Source: Armatimonadota bacterium (lineage in GTDB: Bacteria > Armatimonadota > Zipacnadia > Zipacnadales > VGFC01). From it: a DNA stretch of 7,945 bases. The stretch lies in assembly GCA_016869015.1 (NCBI GenBank), contig VGFB01000145.1, forward strand, positions 1 to 7,945, in the 5' to 3' direction. The notes below the pieces were generated by a model, which was not told the origin of the DNA, did no database searches, and saw only the letters and a program-made list of their open reading frames with translations. A program made the position numbers and the translations under genes. Position 1 is the stretch's first letter; each line of letters starts with the position of its first letter. This document shows positions 1 through 7,819 of the stretch, in pieces.

Positions 1-780
1 GGCGACGACGAGGACCGGGTGCTGGTGAGGGAGACCGGCGCGCCGACGTATATCGCCTCCGACCTGGCCTACGCCCGCGACAAGTTCGAGCGCGGCTTCG
101 ATCGGGTGATCTACGTCTGGGGTCCGGACCACGCCGGCTACGTGCCTCGCATGAGGGCCGCGGTCGAGGCCATCGGGATCGATCTACATCGGGTGGAGAT
201 TCTCATCTCCCAGATCGTGCGGTTCCTGCGGGGCGGGGAGTCGGTGCGTCTGTCGAAGCGCAAGGGCGCCATCGTCAACCTCACCGACCTGCTGGAAGAG
301 GTCGGCCGCGACGCCGCGCGCTTCCACTTCCTCACCCGCACCATCGACGCCCACATGGACTTCGATCTGGACCTCGCCGCCCGGCAGGCGAGCGAGAACC
401 CGGTCTACTACGTGCAATATGCCCACACGCGCACCTGTGGCGTCTTGCGGAAGGCCGAGGAGGGAGGGGCGGGCGTGCCGCCTGTCGCCGAGGCGAAGCT
501 CGCCCTGCTCACGCATCCGGACGAACAGGCGCTTCTGCGAAGGCTCGCCGACTTCCCGGCCGAGTTGCAGGTGGCCGTCCAGACGCGCGGGCCGCACATG
601 CTCACCGCCTTTGGGCGGGAGCTCGCCGCCCTGTTCCATCAGTTCTACACGACCTGCCATGTCCTCGACTCCGGGGCGCCCGACCTTACGGGGGCGCGGC
701 TCTGCCTCGTGCAGGCCACGCGGATCGTCCTGGCCACGGTCTGCCGCCTCCTGGGTATCGACGCGCCCGAGCGCATGTGA
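1..780 (+). CDS. argS: Arginyl-tRNA synthetase, C-terminal part (5' end cut by window)
   Basis: Class I aminoacyl-tRNA synthetase that charges tRNA-Arg with arginine using ATP in the cytoplasm. The frame is open from base 1, so the N-terminal part with the HIGH motif lies outside the window; 259 residues are visible. Numbered from base 1, the visible part begins with the end of the catalytic core, including the DKFERGFDRVIYVWG stretch and the GYVPRM segment typical of ArgRS. The KMSKS-loop equivalent is RLSKR at about residues 83-87, followed by KGAIVNL. The DALR anticodon-binding domain starts near NPVYYVQYAHTR. The protein ends with LLGIDAPERM, a usual ArgRS C-terminus, so the 3' end is intact. 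Third positions are strongly G/C as in the neighbours. The next gene starts 21 bases downstream in the same frame. An essential housekeeping gene; identity is very secure. Confidence 0.97.
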   Translation, partial: GDDEDRVLVRETGAPTYIASDLAYARDKFERGFDRVIYVWGPDHAGYVPRMRAAVEAIGIDLHRVEILISQIVRFLRGGESVRLSKRKGAIVNLTDLLEEVGRDAARFHFLTRTIDAHMDFDLDLAARQASENPVYYVQYAHTRTCGVLRKAEEGGAGVPPVAEAKLALLTHPDEQALLRRLADFPAELQVAVQTRGPHMLTAFGRELAALFHQFYTTCHVLDSGAPDLTGARLCLVQATRIVLATVCRLLGIDAPERM

Positions 781-788
781 CGCCGCCT

Positions 789-792
789 GGAG
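789..792 (+). promoter_or_regulatory. Shine-Dalgarno site of the glycosidase gene
   Basis: GGAG lies 9 bases before the ATG at 802, in the 21-base gap after argS. That ATG is the first start codon in frame after the argS stop at 778-780, so the start is well defined. No separate promoter is visible in this short gap, which suggests read-through from argS. Confidence 0.6.
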
Positions 793-801
793 CGGTACCG
801 C

Positions 802-3800
802 ATGACGCATCTCGCCATCCCGGCCGCTCTTCTCGTTGCGCTCACCGGCGCCCCCGGGCGCTCGCCCCTGCTCACCGACCGCTTCTCCGGCTACGAGCGC
901 GGCGGGGCGTTCAGCCTCGCCTGGCACGAGCTATCGGGGGAGTGGCGCGTCGAGGACGGGCGGCTGGTGGGCCGCAGCCCGGCCCGGGGTCTCTGCTGGA
1001 CGGGGGCTGCGCCCATCTCCGCAGACCAGCAGGCCTCCGTCCGGATCACCCCGGTCCGGCGCGTGGGCGAGGGCGGCTGGGCGGCGGCGGCGCTCCTCGT
1101 GTGGCTCGGCGAGAGCGACTTCTGGCGGCTGGCGGTGGTCGAGGGCCCCGATGCCCGCCACTACGCCGAGTTGCTGGAAATGCGGGACGGGGTGTGGCAA
1201 GCGCAGAGCGAGGGGCCGGCGCGCCTCGAGCTCAGCCCCGGGGCCCTCGACGGCTTCGAGTGGGCCTTCGGGCGTACCTACCGCTTCCGGCTCGACCTCA
1301 CGCCGACCGGGGTTCTCGGCGAGATCACCGATGACCTGACCGGGGACCTGCTCTTCCGGCGGGGACACCCGTTCCCGCCGGGGGCTGATGCCGTCCGCCG
1401 GGGTCGGCCGGCCCTCATGGTGGATGCAATGGAGGCGGCTTTCGACGATCTCCAGGTTGAGGGCGTCGCGGAGGCGCCTGCGCCCCGCGGAGGGCAGGCC
1501 GCGATCCTGGAGACGGGCCTCCCCGACGCCTCCCCCGAGGTGATCGCTCTCCTGCGCGCTGCGCTGGCGGCGGAGGGCCTCGAAGCTCGAGTCCTCCCGG
1601 CGGGTGCCGACGAGGTCTCGATTCCTGACGAGGTTGGCCTGCTCCTCCTCCCGCACACTCGCCGTCTCCCTCCCGGCGTCCTGCCTGCGCTGGACCGTTA
1701 CCTCCGGCGAGGCGGCAACGCAATCTTCCTCGGCGGGCCCCTCGGCGAGGAGACCGTCGTGCGCGTGGCAGACCGGTGGCTGCCCCTCCCGGAGGCACTG
1801 GCCGCCACGCCGACTGAGCGCGTGGCCGTCGCCTTCAGCGCCGAGGAGCTCTCCGCCTGGCGCCGCGACCACGGCCCGGCGGACCACGACGCGACGCTCG
1901 AGCTCCACCCGCCGGGACCGGCCGGAGCCGGCGCTGCCCTGTCTGTGCGGGTCGCCGACCTCCGAAGCTGGAACACGCTAGGCCGCGACTTCCCGCACAC
2001 GCCCTTCGGTCAGGACCAGACGCTCACCTGTCTCTGGGCGAAGGGCGGCCCGCGGACGAGCCATCTGACGATCGAGTGGCAGGAGACCGACGGCTCCCGC
2101 TGGATGACCGCCGTTGCGCTCTCGCCGGAGTGGCGACGCTTCGTGCTGGCGCCCGGGGACTTCGCCTACTGGGCGGACAGCCCGGCAGTGGGCCGAGGCG
2201 GGCCCCAAGACCGCTTCCATCCGGAGCGCGCCTCCCGGCTGGCCTTGGGGCTCACGAAGAGCCACTCCCCGCTCCCCGATGGCTCTCACGCTTACTGGGT
2301 CGCCGAGATCGGTACGGCCCGCGCCCCCTTCCCCCTGGCCGCCCAGCCGCCCCCGATCATCGAGGCCGTCAGTCCGGCCTACAAGACCTTCCCGCCGGCC
2401 GGCGTGCGGGAACTCGCTACAGATGGCGAGCAGACGCTCCTCGACTCGGCCTTCCGCCTGCCGTCTCCTCCGGGCCTGCGCTGTGCGCTGCCTCGCTCGC
2501 GCGGCCTCGGCCTGAAGGCCATGCGCCCCGGACGCTGGGTCCCCCTGGTCATCGCGCGAGGGCCGGATGGCGTTGAGCGCGGCTGCGCGGCCTCGTTGTA
2601 CCTCTCGCTCTCCGAGCCCTATCCTGACGCGGCGTGGGGGGTCCTGGGCGTGGAGGACGCCCGCTTCCTCACGACCCACCGGTCTGAGGTCTCCTCGCTG
2701 ATCGGGAGGATGGCGCGCCGACTGACGGACGCCATCTACCTCGTGAAAGGCGGCAGCGACCAGTTCGGCTACCTGCCGGGTGAGCGACCCCTCATCGGGG
2801 CGCAGGTGCTCAACCGCTCCCCGCAAGCGCACGACCTCACCCTCCGCGCCTCCGTGTCGCCGGCAGACCGGCCGGCGGTGCTGTTCCGGCGCACCTGGCC
2901 CCTCAACGCGGCTCCCGGCGCCCTCGTCGCCGTCTCCGATGAGTGGAGCGACGCCGTCGAGCCCGGTCTGTACCGGGTCCAGATCGAACTGCTGCGGGGG
3001 AACGTCTGCCTGGACGCGGTCTCCCAGGAGCTGGTGCGGCTGCCTGCGCCCCAGGCCGACCCGGCGGAGTTCGTGGCGGTCCGCGACGGCGACTTCGTGG
3101 TGAACGGCAAGCCGTGGCGCCCTCACGGCATCAACTACTGGCCCTCCAACGCGACCGGGCTGGAGCCGCCCAGCTACTGGCTGCACTGGCTGCATCCCGG
3201 CAACTACGATCCCGCGGTCATCCGCCGCGATCTGCAGGCCCTGTCGGCGCTGAAGATCAACTCGGTCAGCATCCTGCTCGGCGACCGCGAGCAGCTTCCC
3301 GCGGGCCTGCACTTCCTGCACCTCTGCCGCCGGTACGGCCTGCGCGCCAACGTCTTCGTCGGCGGCGGCGACCCGGTCGGGTTCAACGTTCAGCGGGCCA
3401 GGGAGCTCATCGCGGCCGGACGCCTGGCCGAGAACCCGGCCATCTGGGCCTGGGACATCGCCTGGGAGCCTCACTTCGGCGACTACGAGAGGCGCCGGGC
3501 CCTGGACCCCCACTGGTCGGCGTGGATCGCCGAGCGCTACGGCAGCGTACCGGCCGCGGAGAACGACTGGGGCTCCCCCGTGCCACGCACGCCCGCAGGC
3601 GAGGTGACCGGGCCTTCTCAGGAGCAGATCCTCAACGACGGGGAGCACCGGGCCATGGTCGCGGCCTACCGCCGCTTCCTCGATGACCTCGTCAGCAACT
3701 CCTACGGGCGCTGGGCCCGGGAGGTGAAGGCCGCCGATCCTCGCCACCTCATCGGCGTCCGCTCGGGGTACGGCGGCACGGGCCAGCCCGGCGTCGATGG

Positions 3801-4800
3801 ACAGATGCCCTTCGATCTGGCCGGCGGCGCGAAGCACCTCGACTTCATCTCCCCTGAGGGCTACGGGCTCGGCGGGCCGTGGGAGAGCTTCGAGCAGGGC
3901 GGCTTCACGACCGAGTACGCGCGCCACGCGGGAGCCGGCAAGCCCGTGTTCTGGGCGGAGTTCGGCCTGAGCGTCCACCCCGACTACACGCCGGAGCGCT
4001 TCGAGGCCCAACGGCAGCTCTATGAGCACCTCTACCGCATGGTCCTCTGGTCCGGGGCCGGCGGCTCGGCCGGGTGGTGGTTCCCGGGCGGCTTCCGCGT
4101 GGGAGAGAACTCGGACTACGGCATCATGGGCCCCGACGGCGCCCCGCGCCCGAGCGCCCTGGAGGTGCGCCGGTGGGCGGACCGCGTAGCGCGGAGTCGC
4201 CCACCGGGGGCCCCGGAGGCGTGGATCACCATCGACCGCGACCTCCATCCGCGGGGCTACTCGCAGGTGTGGCTCAGCGGGCGCGACGAGTACGTGCGGC
4301 TCCGCCGGCAGGGGCGCCGCGTCGGGCTCCGGACCGCGGGCACGGGAACCGACTCCACCAACACGCCCCTCGTTGCCGTCGGCAACACGGCCTGCAATGG
4401 GGCCAACCCGCCCAAGTACCTGAATGCGGAGTTCAACCTGGTCCGCATCCGCGCGGGCGGGGAGTGGCTGGACGTAGGCCCCGGTGCAACGGTGCGCGTG
4501 CCCGCGAGACGACGGGTGGAGCTGTTCGCCGCGCTGGGCAACACCGGGGAGGCGCGGTGGGTCGCGCCCGCCCGGGCCGGGTCCCGACCCGGGGGCGTGT
4601 TCCTGGTCGCGGGGCCGGACAGCGCGCTGCCCGTCGACTCGGCTCTCCGCGACGACGTGCCCCGTTTCGGCGATGCGACCTTCGGGCCGTTCACGCTCGC
4701 GGAGGAGTTGACCCGCGAGACGAGCGTCGCCCTGCGCCTGGAGGCCCGCGGCCGCACGCCCTTCGGGGCCTGTTACGCCTTCACCCTTGCGCCGGAGTGA
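802..4800 (+). CDS. Secreted multidomain glycoside hydrolase, clan GH-A-like TIM barrel (GH5/GH42-like)
   Basis: A 1332-residue protein, probably exported to hydrolyse a glycan; the substrate is unknown. Residues 1 to about 20 form a short hydrophobic signal-like segment with no basic residue in front of it. Residues 25-221 look like a concanavalin/LamG-type beta-sandwich ending in FDDLQVEG. Residues 233-325 look like a GATase1/ThuA-type alpha/beta domain without an obvious catalytic Cys. Residues 365-515 resemble a carbohydrate-binding beta-sandwich, and about 650-755 an Ig-like domain. The TIM barrel spans roughly 760-1130. It opens with NGKPWRPHGINYWP and carries a candidate acid/base Glu889 in WDIAWEPH, a GH42-like WIAERYGS...NDWGS segment at 904-926, a candidate nucleophile Glu1053 in PVFWAEFG, and aromatic Trp1092/1093 before GIMGPDG. 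Residues 1130-1332 appear beta-rich. The Asn normally before the acid/base Glu is Trp888. Domain borders are judged by eye. The coding call and GH-A fold are firm; the exact GH family is open. Confidence 0.86.
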   Translation: MTHLAIPAALLVALTGAPGRSPLLTDRFSGYERGGAFSLAWHELSGEWRVEDGRLVGRSPARGLCWTGAAPISADQQASVRITPVRRVGEGGWAAAALLVWLGESDFWRLAVVEGPDARHYAELLEMRDGVWQAQSEGPARLELSPGALDGFEWAFGRTYRFRLDLTPTGVLGEITDDLTGDLLFRRGHPFPPGADAVRRGRPALMVDAMEAAFDDLQVEGVAEAPAPRGGQAAILETGLPDASPEVIALLRAALAAEGLEARVLPAGADEVSIPDEVGLLLLPHTRRLPPGVLPALDRYLRRGGNAIFLGGPLGEETVVRVADRWLPLPEALAATPTERVAVAFSAEELSAWRRDHGPADHDATLELHPPGPAGAGAALSVRVADLRSWNTLGRDFPHTPFGQDQTLTCLWAKGGPRTSHLTIEWQETDGSRWMTAVALSPEWRRFVLAPGDFAYWADSPAVGRGGPQDRFHPERASRLALGLTKSHSPLPDGSHAYWVAEIGTARAPFPLAAQPPPIIEAVSPAYKTFPPAGVRELATDGEQTLLDSAFRLPSPPGLRCALPRSRGLGLKAMRPGRWVPLVIARGPDGVERGCAASLYLSLSEPYPDAAWGVLGVEDARFLTTHRSEVSSLIGRMARRLTDAIYLVKGGSDQFGYLPGERPLIGAQVLNRSPQAHDLTLRASVSPADRPAVLFRRTWPLNAAPGALVAVSDEWSDAVEPGLYRVQIELLRGNVCLDAVSQELVRLPAPQADPAEFVAVRDGDFVVNGKPWRPHGINYWPSNATGLEPPSYWLHWLHPGNYDPAVIRRDLQALSALKINSVSILLGDREQLPAGLHFLHLCRRYGLRANVFVGGGDPVGFNVQRARELIAAGRLAENPAIWAWDIAWEPHFGDYERRRALDPHWSAWIAERYGSVPAAENDWGSPVPRTPAGEVTGPSQEQILNDGEHRAMVAAYRRFLDDLVSNSYGRWAREVKAADPRHLIGVRSGYGGTGQPGVDGQMPFDLAGGAKHLDFISPEGYGLGGPWESFEQGGFTTEYARHAGAGKPVFWAEFGLSVHPDYTPERFEAQRQLYEHLYRMVLWSGAGGSAGWWFPGGFRVGENSDYGIMGPDGAPRPSALEVRRWADRVARSRPPGAPEAWITIDRDLHPRGYSQVWLSGRDEYVRLRRQGRRVGLRTAGTGTDSTNTPLVAVGNTACNGANPPKYLNAEFNLVRIRAGGEWLDVGPGATVRVPARRRVELFAALGNTGEARWVAPARAGSRPGGVFLVAGPDSALPVDSALRDDVPRFGDATFGPFTLAEELTRETSVALRLEARGRTPFGACYAFTLAPE
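4794..4797 (+). promoter_or_regulatory. Shine-Dalgarno site of guaD, embedded in the upstream gene
   Basis: GGAG lies inside the last codons of the glycosidase gene and ends 6 bases before the guaD ATG at 4804. The glycosidase stop (4798-4800) falls between this site and the start. This arrangement supports translational coupling of the two genes and supports the ATG at 4804 as the real start. Confidence 0.65.
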
Positions 4801-4803
4801 CCC

Positions 4804-6234
4804 ATGGCGACCCCTCCCGGGCAGGCCGCCGTCACACGGCTCCATCGCGGCCGCCTGCTCAGTCCGACGGCCCCCGACCGCCTCAGCCACGTGGCCGACG
4901 GCTGTCTCGCCGTTGACGCGTCCGGCCGCATCGCCGCAGTGGGCGACTTCCCCACTCTCGCCGGGCAGTTCCCCGATCTCCCGATCACGGACTGGCGTCC
5001 AGCGGCCATTCTGCCCGGGCTGATCGACCTGCACGCTCACATCCCTCAGTACGCCGCGATGGCCCTCGACGGCTACGACCTCCTCCCCTGGCTCCAGCGC
5101 TTCATCTACCCCACCGAAGCGGCGTTTGCCGACCCCGATCACGCGCTCGCCGTTTCCCGACGCTTCTTCTCGGCCGCCCTCGCGCGCGGTACGACGACCG
5201 CCCTCCTCTACGCCACGGTGCACGCCGAGGGCACGCGGATGGCCTTCCGCGCGGCGGAGGAGGCGGGAGTCCGGGCCGCCATCGGGAAGGTCATGATGGA
5301 CCGGAACTCGCCCCCGGAACTCTGCGAGGACACACGGGAGTCCCTGAGGGCGTCCGAGGCGCTCTGCGCCCAGTGGCACGGGGCCGCCGAGGGACGCCTG
5401 CGCTATGCGTTCACCCCGCGCTTCGCCATCACGTGCTCGCCGGAGCTGATGGGCGAGACGGCGAAGCTGGCGGAGGAGCACGGCGCGCTCATCCAGACCC
5501 ACCTGGCGGAGAACCCGGACGAGCTGGCAGCCGTGGGCCGGATGTTCCCCTCTGCGCCGCACTACACGGGCGTCTATGCCGAGGCAGGGCTGCTGGGGCC
5601 GCGCACGGTGATGGCCCACTGCCTCTATCTAGCCCCGGCCGAGTGGGACCTGCTCGCTGAGACGACGACCCGCATTGCCCACTGCGCGAGCTCCAACTTC
5701 TTCCTGCGCAGCGGGGTGTTCGACCTGGCGCAGGCCCGGACGCGCGGAATCACGGTGGGCCTCGGGACGGACGTGGGGGCGGGACCCAGCCTCTCGATGT
5801 TCGATGAGATGCAGAGCGCCTGCTTTGCCTCCCGCGCCCGGCACGCGACGGAGCGGGCCGCCGGGGATCGGCTGGCCGCCTTCCGCAGCGAGTTCGCCGC
5901 CCTACCCGAGGGTGAGGCGCTGTTCGGCCGCGTGGCGGCCCGGCTGGGGCTGCAGGATGCCGTCACCCTCGTCAGCCCGCTGCACGCCTTCTACATGGCG
6001 ACGGTCGGAAGCGCCCAGGCCTTGGGCCTGGAGCGGGAGATCGGCAAACTGGAGGCCGGGACGTGGGCTGACTTCGTGGTCGTGCAGCCCCCCCCGCCGG
6101 AGGCGCGCGAGCTCACGCCGGCTGAGCTCCTGTCTCAGATCGTCTACCGCACAGACCCCTCAGCGATCCTCGCCACCTACGTCGCCGGCGCGCCACGGGG
6201 GCCGCGGGCGGGCGGCGTCCCACCACTCCCCTAG
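4804..6234 (+). CDS. guaD: Guanine deaminase (amidohydrolase superfamily)
   Basis: Predicted cytosolic zinc enzyme that hydrolyses guanine to xanthine and ammonia, in purine salvage or catabolism. It has 476 residues; the family is usually about 440-455. Metal-binding and active-site motifs appear in order: PGLIDLHAH with His77 and His79; the guanine deaminase signature TPRF with Arg206 and Phe207; QTHLAEN with His233 and Glu236; MAHC with His272; HCASSN; and GLGTDVGAG with Asp323. The TPRF, HCxSSN and GTDVGAGPSLSM features match guanine deaminase better than chlorohydrolase (TRZ/ATZ) or cytosine deaminase relatives. The ATG is 3 bases after the glycosidase stop, with an SD inside that gene. 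The C-terminus after YVAG is a short Gly/Pro-rich tail that I do not recognise as conserved. No xanthine dehydrogenase, purine permease or other purine gene is visible nearby. 8-oxoguanine or another purine could be the real substrate. Confidence 0.88.
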   Translation: MATPPGQAAVTRLHRGRLLSPTAPDRLSHVADGCLAVDASGRIAAVGDFPTLAGQFPDLPITDWRPAAILPGLIDLHAHIPQYAAMALDGYDLLPWLQRFIYPTEAAFADPDHALAVSRRFFSAALARGTTTALLYATVHAEGTRMAFRAAEEAGVRAAIGKVMMDRNSPPELCEDTRESLRASEALCAQWHGAAEGRLRYAFTPRFAITCSPELMGETAKLAEEHGALIQTHLAENPDELAAVGRMFPSAPHYTGVYAEAGLLGPRTVMAHCLYLAPAEWDLLAETTTRIAHCASSNFFLRSGVFDLAQARTRGITVGLGTDVGAGPSLSMFDEMQSACFASRARHATERAAGDRLAAFRSEFAALPEGEALFGRVAARLGLQDAVTLVSPLHAFYMATVGSAQALGLEREIGKLEAGTWADFVVVQPPPPEARELTPAELLSQIVYRTDPSAILATYVAGAPRGPRAGGVPPLP

Positions 6235-6282
6235 AAGGTGCGGGAACCTGACCCGCCGAACACCCGCCCGACCCCCCCACAT

Positions 6283-6286
6283 GAGG
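6283..6286 (+). promoter_or_regulatory. Shine-Dalgarno site that favours the GTG start of the DUF1846 gene
   Basis: GAGG lies 9 bases before the GTG at 6296, the same spacing as the SD of the glycosidase gene. The alternative ATG at 6281 has only a C-rich stretch upstream, with no SD-like purine run at suitable distance. The site therefore argues for the GTG start. Confidence 0.5.
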
Positions 6287-6295
6287 TACAAAGGT

Positions 6296-7819
6296 GTGCC
6301 TGCCATTGGCTTTGACAACCAGCGGTATCTCGACGAGCAGACCGCCGCCATCCGCGAGCGCGTGGAGCGCTCGAGGGGCAAACTCTACCTGGAGTTCGGC
6401 GGCAAGCTGACCTACGACTTCCACGCCGCCCGCGTGCTCCCCGGCTACGACCCCAACGCCAAGATGCGCCTGCTGCAGGCCCTCCGCGACGACATTGACG
6501 TGATCTTCTGCGTCTACGCGGAGGATATCGAGCGCGGACGCATCCGCGGCGACTTCGGCCTGACCTACGAAGTCGCGACCCTCAAAGCCATCGACGACCT
6601 GCGCGACTGGGGGATCGGGACGTCGGCAGTCGTGTTCACCCGCCATCGCGGCGGCGGGGCCTCGGACCGCCTGGCCCGGCAGTTGGAGGCCAAGGGGATC
6701 GTCGTGTACCGTCATGCGGAGATCCCGGGCTACCCCAACGAGGTCGACCTGGTGGTCTCCGAGGAGGGCTACGGCCGGAATCCGCCGGTCGAGACCTCGG
6801 CGCCCCTCGTCGTCGTGACCGGCACCGGCCCAGGCAGCGGCAAGATGTCGACCTGCCTGAGTCAGCTCTACCACGACCACCGCCGGGGAGCGGCCTCGGG
6901 CTACGCGAAGTTTGAGACCTTCCCGATCTGGAACCTCCCGGTCGACCATCCCGTGAACGTCGCCTATGAGGCTGCCACGGCCGACCTGGGCGATATCGTG
7001 ATGGTGGACCCGTTCCACCTGGAAGCCTACGGGACGTCGGCGGTGAACTACAACCGCGACATCGAGAACTTCCCGATCCTCAAGGCGATCGTGGACCGGA
7101 TCGCCGCCGAGGACGGGCAGGCTCCCGCCTACCACTCGCCTACGGACATGGGCGTGAATCGGGCCGGAGCGGGTATCGTGGACGATGCGGCGGTTCAGGA
7201 GGCCTCCCGGCAGGAGGTCATCCGCCGGTACTTCCGCCACCGCTGGGAGCACGGTCGGGGCCTGTGTGCGCCCGAGGCGCTGCGGCGCGTCGAGAAGCTG
7301 CTGGTCCGGCTGGGGCTGTCGGCAACCGACCGCCCCGTGGTCGCCCCGGCCCGCGAAGCGGCGGCCGAGGCCGAACGCACGGAGCGGGGCAACGATGGCT
7401 TCTACTGCGGCGCCGCCCTGCAGTTGGACGACGGAGTGGTAGTGACCGGGAAGAACTCCCCCCTGTTCCACTCCGCGTCCGCGGCCATCCTCAACGGCAT
7501 CAAGCACCTGGCGGGGCTGCCGGATCACATCCACCTGCTGCCCGAGAGCGTCATCCAGAGCCTCACCGACCTCAAGGCCGCCTACTTGAACTCCCACTCG
7601 CCCAGCCTCAACGTCCAGGAGGTGCTGATCGCTCTGGGCATCAGCGCCGCCGCCAACCCCGCTGCGAAGGCCGGGGTCGAGACCCTGCCCCGGCTACGGG
7701 GGGCCGAGATGCACCTCACGCACCAGCCCGGGTCCGGCGATGAGACCGGGCTCCGTAAGCTGGGCATCTCCATGACAACCGACGGCACGCCCACCTCACC
7801 CGCCTACTTCCTCCGCTGA
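6296..7819 (+). CDS. DUF1846 (COG4868) family protein of unknown function
   Basis: A 507-residue cytosolic protein of the conserved but uncharacterised DUF1846 family, whose members are usually about 495-505 residues. The family pattern is visible throughout: IGFDN at the N-terminus, YLEFGGKL at 31-38, HAARVLPG at 43-50, the glycine-rich GTGPGSGK at 176-183 followed by MSTC, YAKFETFPIWNLP from 203, HPVN at 218-221, YEAATADL at 224-231, SPTDMGVN at 281-288, VTGKNS, and a C-terminal LRKLGIS. The GTGPGSGK stretch looks like a Walker A loop but has Met where Ser/Thr normally follows Lys, so nucleotide binding is only a guess. I chose GTG 6296 because a GAGG precedes it and the resulting MPAIGFDN matches the usual family N-terminus in length; an ATG at 6281 would add five residues. 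The gene follows guaD by 61 bases and overlaps a probable convergent gene at its 3' end by 24 bases. Biochemical role is not inferable. Confidence 0.93.
   Translation: MPAIGFDNQRYLDEQTAAIRERVERSRGKLYLEFGGKLTYDFHAARVLPGYDPNAKMRLLQALRDDIDVIFCVYAEDIERGRIRGDFGLTYEVATLKAIDDLRDWGIGTSAVVFTRHRGGGASDRLARQLEAKGIVVYRHAEIPGYPNEVDLVVSEEGYGRNPPVETSAPLVVVTGTGPGSGKMSTCLSQLYHDHRRGAASGYAKFETFPIWNLPVDHPVNVAYEAATADLGDIVMVDPFHLEAYGTSAVNYNRDIENFPILKAIVDRIAAEDGQAPAYHSPTDMGVNRAGAGIVDDAAVQEASRQEVIRRYFRHRWEHGRGLCAPEALRRVEKLLVRLGLSATDRPVVAPAREAAAEAERTERGNDGFYCGAALQLDDGVVVTGKNSPLFHSASAAILNGIKHLAGLPDHIHLLPESVIQSLTDLKAAYLNSHSPSLNVQEVLIALGISAAANPAAKAGVETLPRLRGAEMHLTHQPGSGDETGLRKLGISMTTDGTPTSPAYFLR

Noticed and set aside
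1978..5619. A very long open frame on the minus strand, about 1213 codons, opposite the glycosidase and guaD genes
   Set aside because: Its codons are in exact register with the plus-strand codons, so a stop would need TTA, CTA or TCA on the plus strand, which this GC-rich gene set rarely uses. The translation is Arg/Gly/Glu/Val-rich and low in domain-like pattern, while the plus frames have clear family motifs.
6088..6095. Run of eight C bases in guaD, considered as a possible frameshift
   Set aside because: The frame continues with plausible guanine deaminase-like sequence up to YVAG and a stop, so no frameshift is indicated, though such runs are prone to sequencing error.
6240..6256. GCGGG/CCCGC inverted repeat after guaD
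   Set aside because: Only five base pairs with a 7-base loop and no U tract; expected by chance in such GC-rich DNA.
5675..6280. Plus-strand open frame extending the DUF1846 reading frame upstream through the guaD gene
   Set aside because: The added 200 residues are Arg/Ser/Pro-rich and out of frame with guaD, whose motifs (HCASSN, GTDVGAG) are in the other frame. Family N-terminal length also excludes it.
6312..6331. TTGACA resembling a -35 promoter box
   Set aside because: It encodes the conserved FDN residues of the DUF1846 protein, lies downstream of the start, and has no -10-like box at 16-18 bases.
6113..7597. A 494-codon open frame on the minus strand opposite the DUF1846 gene
   Set aside because: It is antisense to a gene with unmistakable family motifs and shows no recognisable protein pattern; a by-product of skewed codon use.
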